Shown: positions 34,601 to 46,770 of the stretch, in pieces
Numbering within the stretch: the first letter of the stretch is position 1
How the letters are laid out: every line of letters begins with the position of its first letter
Origin: Liolophura sinensis
Taxonomy: Eukaryota > Mollusca > Polyplacophora > Chitonida > Chitonidae
DNA: 64,000 bases
Direction of reading: 5' to 3'
Assembly: GCF_032854445.1 (NCBI RefSeq)
Contig: NC_088302.1
Span: 17,915,338-17,979,337 of the forward strand
Translations under genes and position numbers: made by a program
The notes under the pieces: generated by a model
What the model saw: only the letters and a program-made list of their open reading frames with translations
Told to the model about the DNA's origin: nothing
Database searches by the model: none

Positions 34601-36810
34601 TTGTAATTATATCGCAATGCTCATATAAATCCCATCCTATACATAATACAGTGTGTATTATTGCAATTAAGCTTGTTTCTGTTGGCCTGTGTTAATGAGG
34701 AGGAATAAATGCAGCAAGAAATCAAATTGCTGACCGATTATCTTGTTGATTTCTCAGGACAGATGGCTGGAAGATTAATGCAGACTGGACACATGCAGTT
34801 AACACAAGTTTAAACTCAATACAAAGTAATTACTCCCAGGCAGGGTGTAATTAATGTCTCGGCCAATCAAAAGTCTTGTGATATAAGACATTAATGCTGG
34901 ATATATCCAATCATGCTGGATGTTACATAATGAATCAAGTGATTCAGAAAGCCTGAAAATGCCTGCACTTAATGTTACCTAACTTAATAGATGTCCAGTT
35001 GGGATAACTTGTATATAAACAGTACCATTCTTTGTATTAAGGTGCAATTTCTATTCTGATTACTGAGACATGTGAACATAATTAAGTCATTGATTATTCA
35101 GCTTAATACTGTGTAGTTTAATTGAGACTTTGTCGACAATGATAGCTTGCTTTCATGTGTACATATACTAGTGAGGGATAGTTCTTCAACATGTTTCCTA
35201 TTTTCTTCTCTTTTTCTTCCTCCACCATAATTAATGCAAATATTAAGAATATAACCCTTTTTTTGCAATATTAAAAAAATTGCAAAGGCAGATGCAAAAC
35301 ACCTGCTATTTTTTGGCATATAAATTCTATATAAAGGTGAAATTATTGAACTGTAACAAACCTGAGTACATGTATTTAAAATGTGGCCTGTTTTAAATGA
35401 AATATTAAGACTATAACTGATAATTTTTGTAGTATTAAGAAAAATAGGCAGATGCAGAACATTTGCTAGATTGGGATTAACAGATTTGGGGACCAAATCA
35501 AATCCTGTTGTTTCTAAGTGAGATAATGGACAAGAAATAAACCTCAATACATGAATTTAAATGTGACCTTTTTAAATAAAATAAAAGCAAAACATTCCAT
35601 TGTGTTATCTTTCAAATCGAATTAACATACCGGTTCAAATCTCTTTTATTTCAAATGTAAATATTATTTAGCAATGTAGAATATTATTATAAGTGTGCTT
35701 GGACCACATTAAAGGCAGTCTGTAATTTAATCGGGGGCAAAACACTATATATTCTTGTTCACCTATCTTGATTTGAAATTCAATCTTTACTCAAGCACCA
35801 GTCTGGTTGCTTTATCAGAGTTCCTGATCAGTTAGTATGAGACAATTTGAGACAAGTCCACTACATTAGAATACAGCTGAGCTTTATTACGATTTAATAT
35901 CCCCTCGACAAGCTCCTGTGTGTCTACTCCCACAATGCCTCTTGACCTCAGAATGTAACCTTAAATCGGCACCCACAATACTTCGCTCTCATTATACCCT
36001 TTATCAGGTGTAATATAAACTCAACACAGGCGGGCATTAAATGCATTTAATTGGTCTGCTGAACCGTTTAATCAAGCAGATTAATTATGGCTGCGGTGGG
36101 GTCCCTCTTGAGCGACTGAACCCAGGATAAGGCTGGGGCTGTCATTTGCTCGCGATGGTCCCTTGTATCGGAGAGGCCGATCTCAGGGGGCTTCTCAAGA
36201 GGATCTTAATTGTGCTTCAACGTCTGAGCACCACAATTACACACACTCCCTTCCTCTAAACACTGCCATTCAGCCTCTGGATTCAGACTAATCTCCTGAT
36301 ATCAAATAACTTAAATGCCGCCAGCAACAAGATTGCAGCAATCAGTTTCAAATAAACTGCTCTCTTTATAACAGGTACATTACAGTGCATTTTCCTCTAT
36401 CCAAGAATAATGGCATTTGCCAGACTTAGCAATGAAAAGTTAAAATAAAAATGTTTGAACTGATAGCCCCAGCTTAAACTTCATTCATTCAGCTGTAAGT
36501 TGTTTTTATATCTGAAACTGTATTTACTGTCATAGAGATGTTTACTGTCATCAACAAAAAAGTTATAAATCTATGAACATTAAACCTGAAATTTTGAACT
36601 GAAAACACTTGTAAGTGGTCACTCACTGAGTTCTGAGTGTAAATGCAGCACTGGTGATGGAGGAGGGAAGATTGAGTCCTTTGGTGATTTCTCGCCACAG
36701 CTTCTTGTTGATGACTTCCACAAGCCCACCCTTGGATACAACCAATCGGAACAGCTCATACAGGTCTAGGGTCTGTTTCGCCATGATCGGTATTCTGTTA
36801 ACAGGTGTTC
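25586..36810 (-). CDS. ARID3 / dead ringer transcription factor, 3' half (four exons)
   Basis: The join of 36810-36627, 33512-33304, 31297-31058 and 25689-25586 encodes 245 residues ending in a stop. Residue 1 is the shared glycine at the first junction. Residues 1-62 are the C-terminal half of the ARID domain (MAKQTLDLYEL, KGGLVEVINKKLW with Trp39, LPSSITSAAFTLRTQ). Residues 63-100 are the extended ARID segment (YMKYLYPYECEK, ELQAAIDGNRREGRR). Residues 101-150 are a low-complexity linker. Residues 151-200 correspond to REKLES alpha, and 221-240 (SLVVSMEINGIMYQGVLFAQ) to REKLES beta. ARID3 proteins are nuclear factors that bind AT-rich DNA; REKLES mediates self-association and nucleocytoplasmic shuttling. 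The start codon and N-terminal ARID exons lie outside the window. Identity is secure; function in this animal is inferred from the family. Confidence 0.96.
26001..26256. mobile_element. Palindromic MITE-like element, complete copy B
   Basis: The left end CACTTAAAAAACTAATCAGT, TTTGTCTGAGTGATGCTAGA, ATGCATTCTGCTATTGAAGC is mirrored by the complement of the right end (CACCCCAAAAATTAATCTGT, TGTCTGAGTGATGATAGAAT, GTATTCTGTTATT). The arms are about 70 bp and pair across most of the 256-bp element. TATA flanks both ends, compatible with a TA-type target duplication, as in Tc1/mariner-type MITEs, though that assignment is inferred. There is no coding capacity. Confidence 0.83.
27775..27905 (+). mobile_element. 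Possible degenerate SINE 3' end
   Basis: TCTGGTTTCCTTAACTC, CATCAGTGAAATATCCTTGA and GTGTATAGTTAATATAAG keep the order of the main SINE 3' half with heavy decay. Assignment is tentative. Confidence 0.35.
28100..28720. promoter_or_regulatory. Candidate intronic regulatory block
   Basis: A 600-bp stretch of higher GC content and high sequence complexity inside an AT-rich intron, free of repeats and of open frames. It has several homeodomain-like cores (AATTA, TAATTG, TTAAT) beside GC-rich phrases such as GGCCGGCCGG. This texture resembles conserved non-coding DNA of developmental genes, but conservation was not measured. Confidence 0.3.
30169..30425. repeat. Diverged three-copy repeat
   Basis: AGCAAAATTTACACC/T recurs at 30169, 30241 and 30328. 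Each copy is followed by an AATTCTG or CATTCTG phrase, and by TGATGACGG/GCGATGG in the last two. Copies are 72-90 bp apart and much diverged, an old duplication. Confidence 0.65.
31058..31297 (-). CDS. ARID3 exon C: REKLES alpha
   Basis: 240 nt. The acceptor is TTCTACTTCTTCCAG before CTCATG; the donor is AGTCGAA then GTAAGC. It encodes an acidic/proline start (AHDDDSLPPTPTP), then an alanine/glutamate helix with a repeated MEAASRA, then SLEDAPPRKRLYLSEEERLM, the counterpart of the LESAEPPEKK...EQQRLM stretch in vertebrate ARID3. The literal REKLES letters are not conserved here. RKR at residues 184-186 could serve as part of a nuclear signal. An antisense open frame over this exon is a shadow. 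Confidence 0.93.
31298..33303 (-). other. ARID3 intron between linker and REKLES alpha (2.0 kb)
   Basis: Phase-1 GT..AG intron, AT-rich especially at 32400-33000, with long A- and T-runs. A pyrimidine-rich stretch lies close to the acceptor at 31298. No nested gene or recognisable mobile element seen. Confidence 0.85.
33304..33512 (-). CDS. ARID3 exon B: extended ARID and linker
   Basis: 209 nt. The acceptor is GTGTATTTTCAG before ATATATG; the donor is GAGTCAG then GTGAGG. The first base completes the Gln codon, giving TLRTQ-YMKYLYPYECEK. It encodes the ARID3-type extension (NPAELQAAIDGNRREGRR) and then a Pro/Thr/Ser-rich linker with LLPTTHPHLN. It ends with one base (G) of an alanine codon. 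Confidence 0.96.
34845..34900. promoter_or_regulatory. Mirrored homeodomain-type sites
   Basis: ATTAATGTCT (34850-34859) and its exact complement AGACATTAAT (34886-34895) are inverted around a 26-bp centre containing CCAATCAAAAG. ATTAAT cores are typical homeodomain and ARID-type AT-rich targets. The pairing may be a binding arrangement or a chance dyad. Confidence 0.3.
35880..36340. promoter_or_regulatory. Candidate intronic regulatory block
   Basis: A complex, repeat-free segment just downstream (in transcription) of the core ARID exon, more GC-rich than its surroundings. It has clustered AT cores (GATTAATTATGG, CATTTAATTGG, CTTAATTGTG) between GC-rich phrases. No open frame with coding character. 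Regulatory role is inferred from composition only. Confidence 0.3.
36627..36810 (-). CDS. ARID3 exon A: core ARID domain
   Basis: 184 nt. The acceptor is CCCTATTTTTGCAG before GAACACC; the donor is AACTCA then GTGAGTG. It begins in phase 1 (GA completes a glycine codon) and ends with CA of a glutamine codon. It encodes TPVNRIPIMAKQTLDLYELF through SSITSAAFTLRT, the helices of ARID including the conserved Trp of KKLWREI. No frame disruption. Confidence 0.96.
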
Positions 36811-39800
36811 CTGCAAAAATAGGGAAAAAATGATTAAAATGTGATTCTGGTAAAAAAAAAAAAAAAAAAACACTCTGCATTTCAATCCCATCTATACAAA
36901 TAGTGAGGCACTACATACAATATTATAGTATACTATACCAAAACTCACTTAAAAGACCCATATGACATTAAGAGAAATATCATTAGAACTAGAACTTGGT
37001 GAGTGTTTTTAGTTTCCAGGTGAGACAAGTGAGCACCCTTGGGATTTGATCTAACTGCCTCGTAGGAAGATGATGACAACTACATCGACAGGTTCACACT
37101 AATCTCTTTTCATCTGTTAATTTCAGAAAATATTAAGCATTTCGCATAACCAAGTTTTACTGGATAAAACATACTCAAGCAAATCTGTGGGAAAAATATG
37201 GAGTTGGGTTCTTAAGTCATTGCCTTAGGTCATTCATTATAAACAAATGGTAGATCATTTTTTATGCTCCAGATTTTTAACTATTCTGAAATACTCATGA
37301 ATGTATAGTTAATTGTTCTCAAAATAAACATCACTGTTGAACAAATTATGACAATCTGATAATTTCATACAGACAGTAAATGGTACAATTGTCAGAGCAC
37401 TATGTGTGCTATCAGTCTTCTATGCATGGTTTATTGGCAGATTTCTGTAGATGAGGAGGTTTTAATTAACTAAATACACAGCCTTAAGCTACAGCTTCCA
37501 CACAATAGAAAAACAAATTAGATGTAATTGAATAATTCTACAGTGGTTAACCGGCTCAATTAATTTAATCAACCTCACAGATCAGAGTCAAACAAGAAAG
37601 CCGCGCAAGTCAGGAGGAGCAAAACTAAATGATTTATTATCTGACAGCGAGAGAAGACCGAACTCAGAAGACGAGCGACGATTAATAATTGAGTCACAGT
37701 TGGCGAATGGCAAAGCCTGATGATTGGTCAATAGCTTCACTGGCTGACACATCATTGCCATTTCCTGAAACCAGATTCATGGACCTGAGGACAGGAATTG
37801 AAAGAGATATTCCCATGATTGCTCTTACAAACATGATCCATTATTTATCCGGATTGTATCAAAGAGAATCGGTTACAGTTTGATATCAATATCTGATACG
37901 GCGGAGTTTGTTTCTCAGCTCTCAACATCATTAACACAATAAACGATCGAGGCCTGATGAAAAATAGAGAAGTTTGTTGGCTTTTAGCCGCTGGTGCAGG
38001 AGTTAAAACATCTCTGATCACTGTTTATATCAATCATTATTCCTCGACTTTGTATGCCTGGAAGAATCGCCCAGGCACGTAACCTTTAGGATTGACAATA
38101 CTTGGACAATCCATAAAGGAAATAATGATATAAAAGGAAAAATCTAAATAACAGCATATGCCATCTCAGAATGCCAACAATGGTCCAGACATCATTGACA
38201 ATGCCATAATGGCCAAGCTGGAAACGTGAAAACATTTACAATCAATATCTTTAAAACAGCTCCACAAGCCTAATTGGCATATTAATATAACTAGGGAAAA
38301 CAAAGAAATTCTTCAATATGAAAAGGTTTGTTTACTTTATTTTTTAGGGGGGGGGGATTTTTTTTTACCATTCAAAAGCATGATAGAGACAGTGAAATGT
38401 GTAATATTCAGGCGTCTTAGAAAATTTGTTAATGTCACTGGTTTGGGAGGTCTTTGAGATCTTGGGATATTGTCCCTCTTGACATTCATAATGCTGTCTC
38501 TAGTACAACAGGCCTTACATTAATTCTGTTTGCTCAATGTTGAATTGGCCTTTTTATATTTGAAGGGAAATAATGTGGCAAATAGAGCTGGGAATTTTGG
38601 CAGAGCTTGAAACAAAGACCAATGTCTTTGAACATGGAAGCAATGCAATATCAATTAGAAAAGAATATCAAGTATGTTTGCCTGGGGTCTTAGAGAATGC
38701 CTTAATTAAGGAGACCCATGAATTTTCAGACGATCCTCTCAGGGAACTGTTTGGTGATCATTGATTGGCTGGGGATATCTCACAAGATAATGACTATTCT
38801 ATACAGAGTCACCACATAATTCTGACCAGAGAAGAAAGGAATGTTCAGACATGTTTGTTTACTTTAACAGATGAGAGACTTTGTCGTCAACAGCAAATAT
38901 CTTTCCTTTCAGTATTTGGGTGAATCATTTGCCCAAAAACTAGTTTAGTTCAAGTGGAAAATTCTTCAGAATTTTAACTGAATCCTTTTTTTCACTGATG
39001 TCGCATTCAGTGACCAAAATAGATTAATACACTTTGATAAAACTTCATCAAATTTCAAGAACAAATCAGACAGTCTGTCCATTTTCGCTGTTAGTCCAAC
39101 TATATTTCCATTCAATACTGTTACTTTTTCACATATATCTAGAAATAAAACAATTACGAACAATTATAATTGACAGTACAACAATCATATTTTAACAACA
39201 TCCACTAAATATTCTTCTTTGGTACTAATACAACTTTTATGCCACAAACTTCCTTGCACCCTGTGTGATACACTGTATAGATTATGGTAAATGTTAGAGT
39301 AGACAAAGAAAATACAGCATGTACACACAGAAAAAATCTTCTCACAACTGATGATGACTACCGTATTTGTTCTAAAATTCACAAACAAACATGCATTTTC
39401 ATAGACACATAAAGATCATAAAAAATTTCCTTTGGTACTGAAACTCATTTCTGCAGTAGGATATCATTCTACCTTCCAAACACACCTTAAAAAATCTTTC
39501 TCAGATTAACAGAACTCTAAGAATTGGACAAAATGAGTCCCTTAGTAATTGTCAAAATTTTAGTTTAATTACAGTATTTTGGGAGAGAGTTTGTGTACAT
39601 TTGTTCTCATGAGCCTGTAGTAGCTAGATGAGCTGATGACATCACTTGACTTCTACAGGTTCCTTGAATAAAGAACCTTCCTTCGTCCTCTCTCCAAACT
39701 CTTGCCACATTTGGCATCCTGCTGACCCATTAGTGAAAATCTATATTAATTTAATTACTACCAAATGGGGCCTAATTACAGGATCATAGAGATGGTATAT

Positions 39801-40799
39801 GAAAAGCCCTTAATAGAGAAATTCATCACCATGTTAAACGCTGGCAGTTATTTTTTGGATAGGTTCAACAGTCGACACATCCTTTAGCATGTTTTCTGTG
39901 TACCCCCATCACTGCCAATTACAGGGCTCAAACTCTATTACAATTACCGTAATACGGATGCATCATACAGAAAAAAGTACCTGCTACAAAAACTCATTTT
40001 AAATGCCTCGAGCCTAAAGTCTGACTCTTATATTAGCGCATAGACGGCACCCTAATAAGTATTGAACTTACTGCTTCAGTGTCTACTTACCCATTATGTT
40101 TTTTTAAACACGTCACGATTTTTTAATTCAAACATGTTCAGAGCAGCATCCAGGCAACTAGATGAAATTTTGCTGAAATACTATCATTTAGTCACTTCAG
40201 TCGTTTCACTTGTGTTTTCTGACTTGCTTAAAAATGTTAAAATCGCCTGACGCTGTTTATATGTATTTAAATTTAACAGAAAATATGTACCAGAAATGTT
40301 TTTCACTTATTATTACATTATATGTTAAATACACAAATCTTTCATGAAAAGTAAACAGAAGTACCCTTCAGCAAAGGGAAAACAGTAAATTTTCATCAAA
40401 CACTAAATTCTGTTGATATTTAACTGCTCCTGCCATTCTTACCCAGCAATCTACATGAAACAAGTTACCTTACATGGTCACAGCCGTGTGCTAATACACA
40501 GTCAATGAAACTTGTCCATTTTGGGTGGTGGACATGTTTCTGATCAAACGGAAAGTTTTTTGACATAATATACTAGAGCAGTCAGGAATGTACAGAATAG
40601 CATATATTTAACAGAAAAACTTTTTGATTAAAGAATGGAAGATTTCATTGGCCAGGCAATGCAACTGTGATCAGTGCAGTGCTTTTGGCCAAGGCTGAGT
40701 ACAATGACAGTCAGCTTTGATGGACATAATTTTTATGTGAGAAAAAAAAAAGATATAAACTGCCAAAAAAACCCATTTTTTTTGGAGGCCGTTTATATA
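36811..40799 (-). other. Upstream intron, part 1
   Basis: No exon encoding the missing first part of the ARID domain (the part ending before GTPVNRIP) was found. The segment 37500-38060 is complex and repeat-free, with a perfect AP-1-type TGAGTCA at 37690-37696 and several TTAATTAA-like cores. Elsewhere it is AT-rich. An A18-type run lies near 36852-36870. Confidence 0.6.
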
Positions 40800-43700
40800 T
40801 ATATATTTTTTTTACATTCAAATTGAGATATTTCATTATATTATATTATTATAATGTTTATTCATTATGATTATTCATTATATTTCAATGTAATGTTACA
40901 AATAATTTATCTGAAATCTAGAGTATAGAAACTTACACAGTCAATAAGTTCAACCCACAGTGCAACATTAGTGTAAATTCTGTAGCCCCTATCTGCTCTC
41001 ACACAAGCCAACATGACAAGATTTTGATACCTATAGACACAGTCCTTTGTCCTTGCAGGGTTATGGGACACCAGGTCAGAAAACCTAATCTCCACTGATT
41101 GGAATGGTAGAAATTACCTTTACAGGCACTTTGATGTCTTATCTAATCTCGTATCCGAACAAGAAACAGAATCAGACCATAAAATACAACTATCATAATA
41201 CTTGTCACATTATCTGTGGATCTGGAAGAAATTTTATCTCCTGGTGGCAGAATCAAAACCTTGACACTCTGTACATGATTCCAGGGAGATACAACTCGAC
41301 TTGTATAAAGATCGAAGTACATGTACATCTCTGGAAACTTATCATCGTGTGAAAAAAGTCCAGCCACCAATTTAAATGCGAAGTCAAAATGTGAAGGTCA
41401 AAGCCAAATAAATGACGTGAGAAAGTTACAAGTCCTATAGAATACTGTATAGCTGCCCTAAAGATTTGCCCCAAAAAGTGCATTTTTGTAATCAAGTAAC
41501 AATCACAAAATATCATTGTTTTCGGCTGAAACTTGATTCTTCAACTAGGATATCACCTTGTCTTCTATTAAAGAAAGCTCAGAATACCTTTCTGTGTTCA
41601 AAGGAACTCTGAGGATAAGGGCAAAATGAGCAACATAGTCATGGACAAAGTTTCAAGTCAAACACAGTGATTTGGGTTTTCTGGATGTTTATGGTGAGCA
41701 GAAGAACCTGTATGATGTAATGCGATCACTGGTTTCATCAGTCATCCACTTATCTATCATCCAACACTTTACTCAGTTGACTCTTTTACTCCCAGACCAA
41801 GGAAAACTCAGACACAGTCTCAACACGTCTGGTGTTTTTAATTGGCAGGCATTCATTTTATATTCTGACCAAGATTTTTTTTTTTTTTGTAAACGTCTAT
41901 CCTTTGGAAAAAAACTTTTTTCCTGACATTTTTCACTGGAGATGGTTATTTTCAAAAATTTGGATTTTTGTTTCCCAGCTGACTACCAACTGCCCCAAGA
42001 TGCTTCACAACAAATTAATTTCTGTTTTACGATGGTATACCATGCCAGTAATTGGATGGAAGGAAGAAGTTTTTGGCTATTAGGCCACAGTGAGCAGTTT
42101 TTCTCCTTTCTCATAAAAAAGGCTAATATAAAACAGATGGTGTATCTCAGAAGGCACCAAAATGATGGCATGGTAATATTAGGCAGAGCATTCCAGCCTC
42201 CAACTACTACAACAAACAACAACACGTATAGCCGCTGAAAAAAAAAAGACATGTTATTACAGATAAAGATATAAAAATTCCTTGGGTATACATGTTCAAT
42301 TTGAAGACATGCAACCGGTAATGAAATTATCTCCAAGACACATAAAGGCAAGCCCCAGCATCTTGATATCCGTCCAAAGTTTATGGACGGCATTTGTATC
42401 ATTTTTTCCATATTTATGCGAATTTGCTCTGCGAACTTAATACAATGCTAATTAATGCGGAATGCAGTAGAGTCAAATAATCATAAGGAAGCTGTCTCAT
42501 TTTTCCCCTGGGCCCTTGATTAAGTGCCGTGTAATGTCTAACGTTGATTGGAAACCCAAGTCAAGACAGACGAGTTTTGTTTGGGAAGCTATGTGAAATA
42601 TCTTAGTGGATCTCATCAGGCTAGATGTTAATCCCAGCCCATGAACAGTGTTTTGGAGCAGGCCCTGTCTATTTATACTAGTGTGGGGGGAGAGACTAAG
42701 TTGCAGCCCGGCAGCCACCGCATCTATCTTAATATCTCTACATGCTGTGGAGGGATAGTGTTGGGGGTAATTTTATCCCAAGGTAACTCTGCAATGGTGC
42801 TACAACAATGTCACTTCCTGGCTGGCTACCAATGTCTCTCCACAGTTCAGACTACCACACACACTTTCCTCTATTTGCTTGTTCGACCACAGACAGCAGC
42901 ATTTCTATATAACCTTATCAACTTTTCTTAGAAAATAAAATGCTTTCAAGTTTCATGTAATGAAGTCAGCCTCAATGAGTTTCACTGGGTAATGGCTTGA
43001 ACTTTGTTTCAACCAAAGTTTTAATAACTTTGCCAACTGCTAAGAGACTACAGCAACTATTAAGCTCCAGGTAAAACCTCCACTTTAAGTCTTTTATAAT
43101 TTTACAATTTATCAGATAAACAAAGCACAATACACACAATTTCATTTTCTACCTGACCTTCATTTTTTGTTTTCACAATTAAAGAAACAAGGGGTTAAAT
43201 TATAGTCCAACTTCAGGGCATTTTTAACTACCTCTCATGGGTACCATTCAACAATTTTCTATTATCATTTTTCTTTAACCAAAACTGTATCTATATTATA
43301 TATTTCAAATTTCCATTAAAATATACACACTGGTACAGAGTTCAAAAGCTAAATGCTTTTCTATTAATCATGTAATTTTTCTTTGATCTGTCTATAATAT
43401 GTCAAGTTTTGTACAGAAATAGAAGAGTTCCAGTATGAGCTCTTTAATTTCTCCTTCCAGAGGGCATCAGTGCAAAAATTCAATAGTGCCTCTATCACTT
43501 TTCCTTACAAGCCTCGGCAGTTAAAGCTGTCATAAATCAGCAAGTGATTATGCTAATGAGTTGCAGGTTGCGCAGTATCTCTTGTCATCTAGCCAGAGTT
43601 TGACAGTATCAGGCCTATCAGTTTTCCTCCCCTATCGTCAATTCCCCACCGTACAGGTGCCCCATGGTAAAGCCTCCGCACCTCTTAAGATCTGACGTAT

Positions 43701-46660
43701 CAAGACACTCTGGCTAATTTGCCACAGATTTGATAAGCTTGATGTGAAGACGAGAGAGGAAGTGAAGGTTTTGGCAGCCATCTTGTCAAGTTAAGTAGGT
43801 GAGGAAAGGTGTCGGTCAGAGTTTAATGTGAATTTAAGTAAAAGGAAAGGTATCGGTGACAAGAGTAAGTGACTTTAAAAAGCTGTTGGCAACACTAGGA
43901 ACATGTAATACTCTCTTAAAGATGAATCATATGTGTACAAATGTTTGTGAATTTCATTTAAAATTCTGTATGTCTTCCTAAAGAGAAACATCAAACACGA
44001 GAAAATAAGGAAACATGCAGGTACTTCAAGTCAACAGCGAAGTTTTCAATGGTATATACCAGTACATGAAGCCTTTATGGGACATTTCATTTCTTCCACC
44101 ATATGAATGTAAGATAAGTTTTACCACAAGCTCAGATGAAAAAGTGAAGACATTTTGAAATTTACTCCTTACAACAACATTAGCTGTCCCTATTAGTATC
44201 TTCCACAGGATCCAACAAGACGCCAGCTTCCTTTACAAATTCACAATGTACATTGTCAAAACGATCCACAGCTGTCCAAACACAAAGTGTGGATACAGCA
44301 TTAAAGTTACATGCCGGTGATGAATGTCTTCAACTTGCTGTTTTATTACTCAAGAGATCTCGGCAGCCTGTGATAAGTTTTATACAGAAATGAGATGCAC
44401 TCCATGATACCAGTCTTGGTGCCAAATCAACACCTATCTTCAGCAAGGCCTTGATCCGATTTCACATCTATGAAAATAAACAAGAACACCAGGTTTATCC
44501 ATATCATGTTTATCATGTCTCTGGATAAACATGTACGAAACTTTTATTTTGAAATCCTTTTCACTGAAAAAAGTTGCTACAATTTTTGTACTTATAATGT
44601 CTGTGATAACAGTCAAGTTGTTGCATCGGCAACAGGGTTTGCATGTTGAAAAAGCCTGCTCTTTTCAAACGGGTTTCCATCCTCGGCTAGTTATCACTAT
44701 GGCCTCTTCACAGATCACAAGAAAGGTAAATCGAGAAAAGCTGACGTTTGGGATCATCTTACACCAGGATTGTTGATTCACCGCACTACATCACATTACG
44801 AATCAGTAATGGTGATGTGCCTTCAATTCTGGCAGAGGGCTCTGTGACGTTGAAGCGATAGCCGGCCTGCATGAAAACCTCAGATGAGAAAAGTTGGGTG
44901 GGATGGGCCGCTTGCTATCACTACACACAACCCCTGCTTCTTAAAACTCTGGCTTTAAGACAGGTCCGGCCTGCTGCCAAAACATTGGGGAGGAACTAGA
45001 AGCATTTGTTATTAATCTATCAGAATATCAGGTAGTTTATCAAGCTTAATGACCGAGAAAATGAACGCTATATATGGCCATGCAGAAGAGCTAGAGATCT
45101 TCAGCCGCCTGGTTTTTTTGGGCATGATACTTACTTCAAACCCTCTCAGCTCCCCCAAGCTTTTCACAACTAATAACTGCCAGGGTTAACTCTAATAGTT
45201 CCGACTATCTAACAAAATCAAGCCGCTCAGAGTGATATAATTTAACATTTACCGATGAAATTCACACTTTTATGCAGCCGGTCGATGAGCTGTTGAAAGC
45301 AGATGTTTTTGTTTTACACCCCTCTTCTGTATAGACTTCACCCCAGCACCGTTCATCATCTTCTCTCCAAAGTTCTGGGGGCAGACCGGCTAAAATAATA
45401 CCTCAGTATCAAATCACCATAGCATACATCGTCTTCAAGTACACCGGTTTAATTAATTCAACATTGCACATGCAACATGCATTGATGAAATAAGATATGG
45501 GAAATATCAGAGCTGGCAGAAGTTGCTACCTTTTGCCAGATGGCAATAAGCCTGGCTTGAAGAAGCGTGTAATCTGGTAATCGTGTACTGCAAATTTAGA
45601 TCAAGCTGATCTTTGGAGCTGAAAGATAAAGGTTTCTGGCAAGTCCAGATGAAATTTAGAGATAGCTTATGTGTACACTTGCCCCTCCTTCCTGACATTT
45701 TAATAGTAACATCTGTGACAGGGTGGCCTAATACCCATGCAGTTCTGTTTTTGAAGGAAAACTTATATTGTGCGATAAAAGTCCTGATTGTTGCTAATTG
45801 TGGAGCAAGCAAGTGGCTTTGGTGTTTTTCAGGGAGGTGAAGAAGTGGATCTGATAACGTCGCGCAGAGAATTGACGGCAGTGAATCTTGCCAGTTTGCT
45901 CTCAAATCCTCGCCAGTGCTGCCACCGTGTAAACATGTGGACTGAGGGGAAACTGGTAATGGCCGCCATATTTATGATACAAACAAATTGTGTTTGCTTC
46001 ACAAATGTGTGGAAATAAAGAGAGCACACTGGCATGCTGGGACAGGCTGCAAATGGCATGTGTGTTTGTTTGTTTGCGCTACGTGATCATTTAATTAAAG
46101 CCATGTTAAAGACGAAAGACGACGTAATTTACACATGCAGATACACACATCACACATGCTCGTATCAGGCTCTATTGTTGTCATGGTAGCCACTTGCATC
46201 ATTTATCCAAAGCTCACTTTCTCTTGTCACCATGACAATGGGAACAATACATTCTTTTTGCTTTTATTTTCACGTAACACTATTAGAGGCAGTTAGGTAT
46301 CACAGCTCGTTCTAACTCAAGTATTCAAACTAACATAAAAGCTAACTGATCAGAAATATTAGAATCTGTCGGAATATTTTTCTTTTCAAAATTGGAACAA
46401 CTTTTATCCAAGTTTTTCCCCTCGTAAACCATCATAAAGCAAACTACAGCAGTGCTTCAGTAAAGGTCATCCATGACAAGCTCATATCACAGGATTGAAT
46501 AAGATTTGTAAATTAGCTGATCATGACTTTCCCACCTGAAAACGTGAACAGGTAAATCTTGAACATGCTTAATTACCCCTGAGGTCAGTTACATATGAGG
46601 ATGATAGCCCGGAAAGCAAACAATTCACAGAGTTTGGCTGCTTGCGAAGTCAAGCCTCTT
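40800..46660 (-). other. Upstream intron, part 2
   Basis: No exon recognised. Complex blocks lie at about 42490-42730 and 43460-43800. The latter contains ATGCTAATGAG (octamer-like) at about 43550-43560 and GGCAGCCATCTTG (YY1-like) at about 43773. Small TA and T runs otherwise. Open frames are short and unsupported. Confidence 0.5.
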
Positions 46661-46679
46661 TCTTACTGGCTGCCAAACA

Positions 46680-46770
46680 TCTACAGCCACGGCGACGGGG
46701 ACAAAGTGTGCACGCGCGCTGGCTTCTCCCCTCGGTGACGTCTCGGCACAGGACGACTTCTACGTGTTCT
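46680..46770. promoter_or_regulatory. CpG-rich patch with CRE-like site
   Basis: Within AT-rich intron DNA, a patch of about 85 bp holds around eleven CpG dinucleotides (for example GGCGACGGGG, CACGCGCGCT, CTCGGTGACGTCTCGG). TGACGTCT at 46736-46743 resembles a CRE/ATF site. It may be an unmethylated enhancer or a minor internal promoter; nothing in the sequence fixes which. Confidence 0.35.

Larger units (their letters stand above)
33513..36626 (-). other. ARID3 intron within the ARID domain (3.1 kb)
   Basis: Phase-2 GT..AG intron that splits the ARID coding region after TLRT. It includes two complex blocks, at about 34700-34960 and 35880-36340, that are candidates for regulatory DNA. Open frames at 35098-35547 have no protein resemblance. 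Confidence 0.85.
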
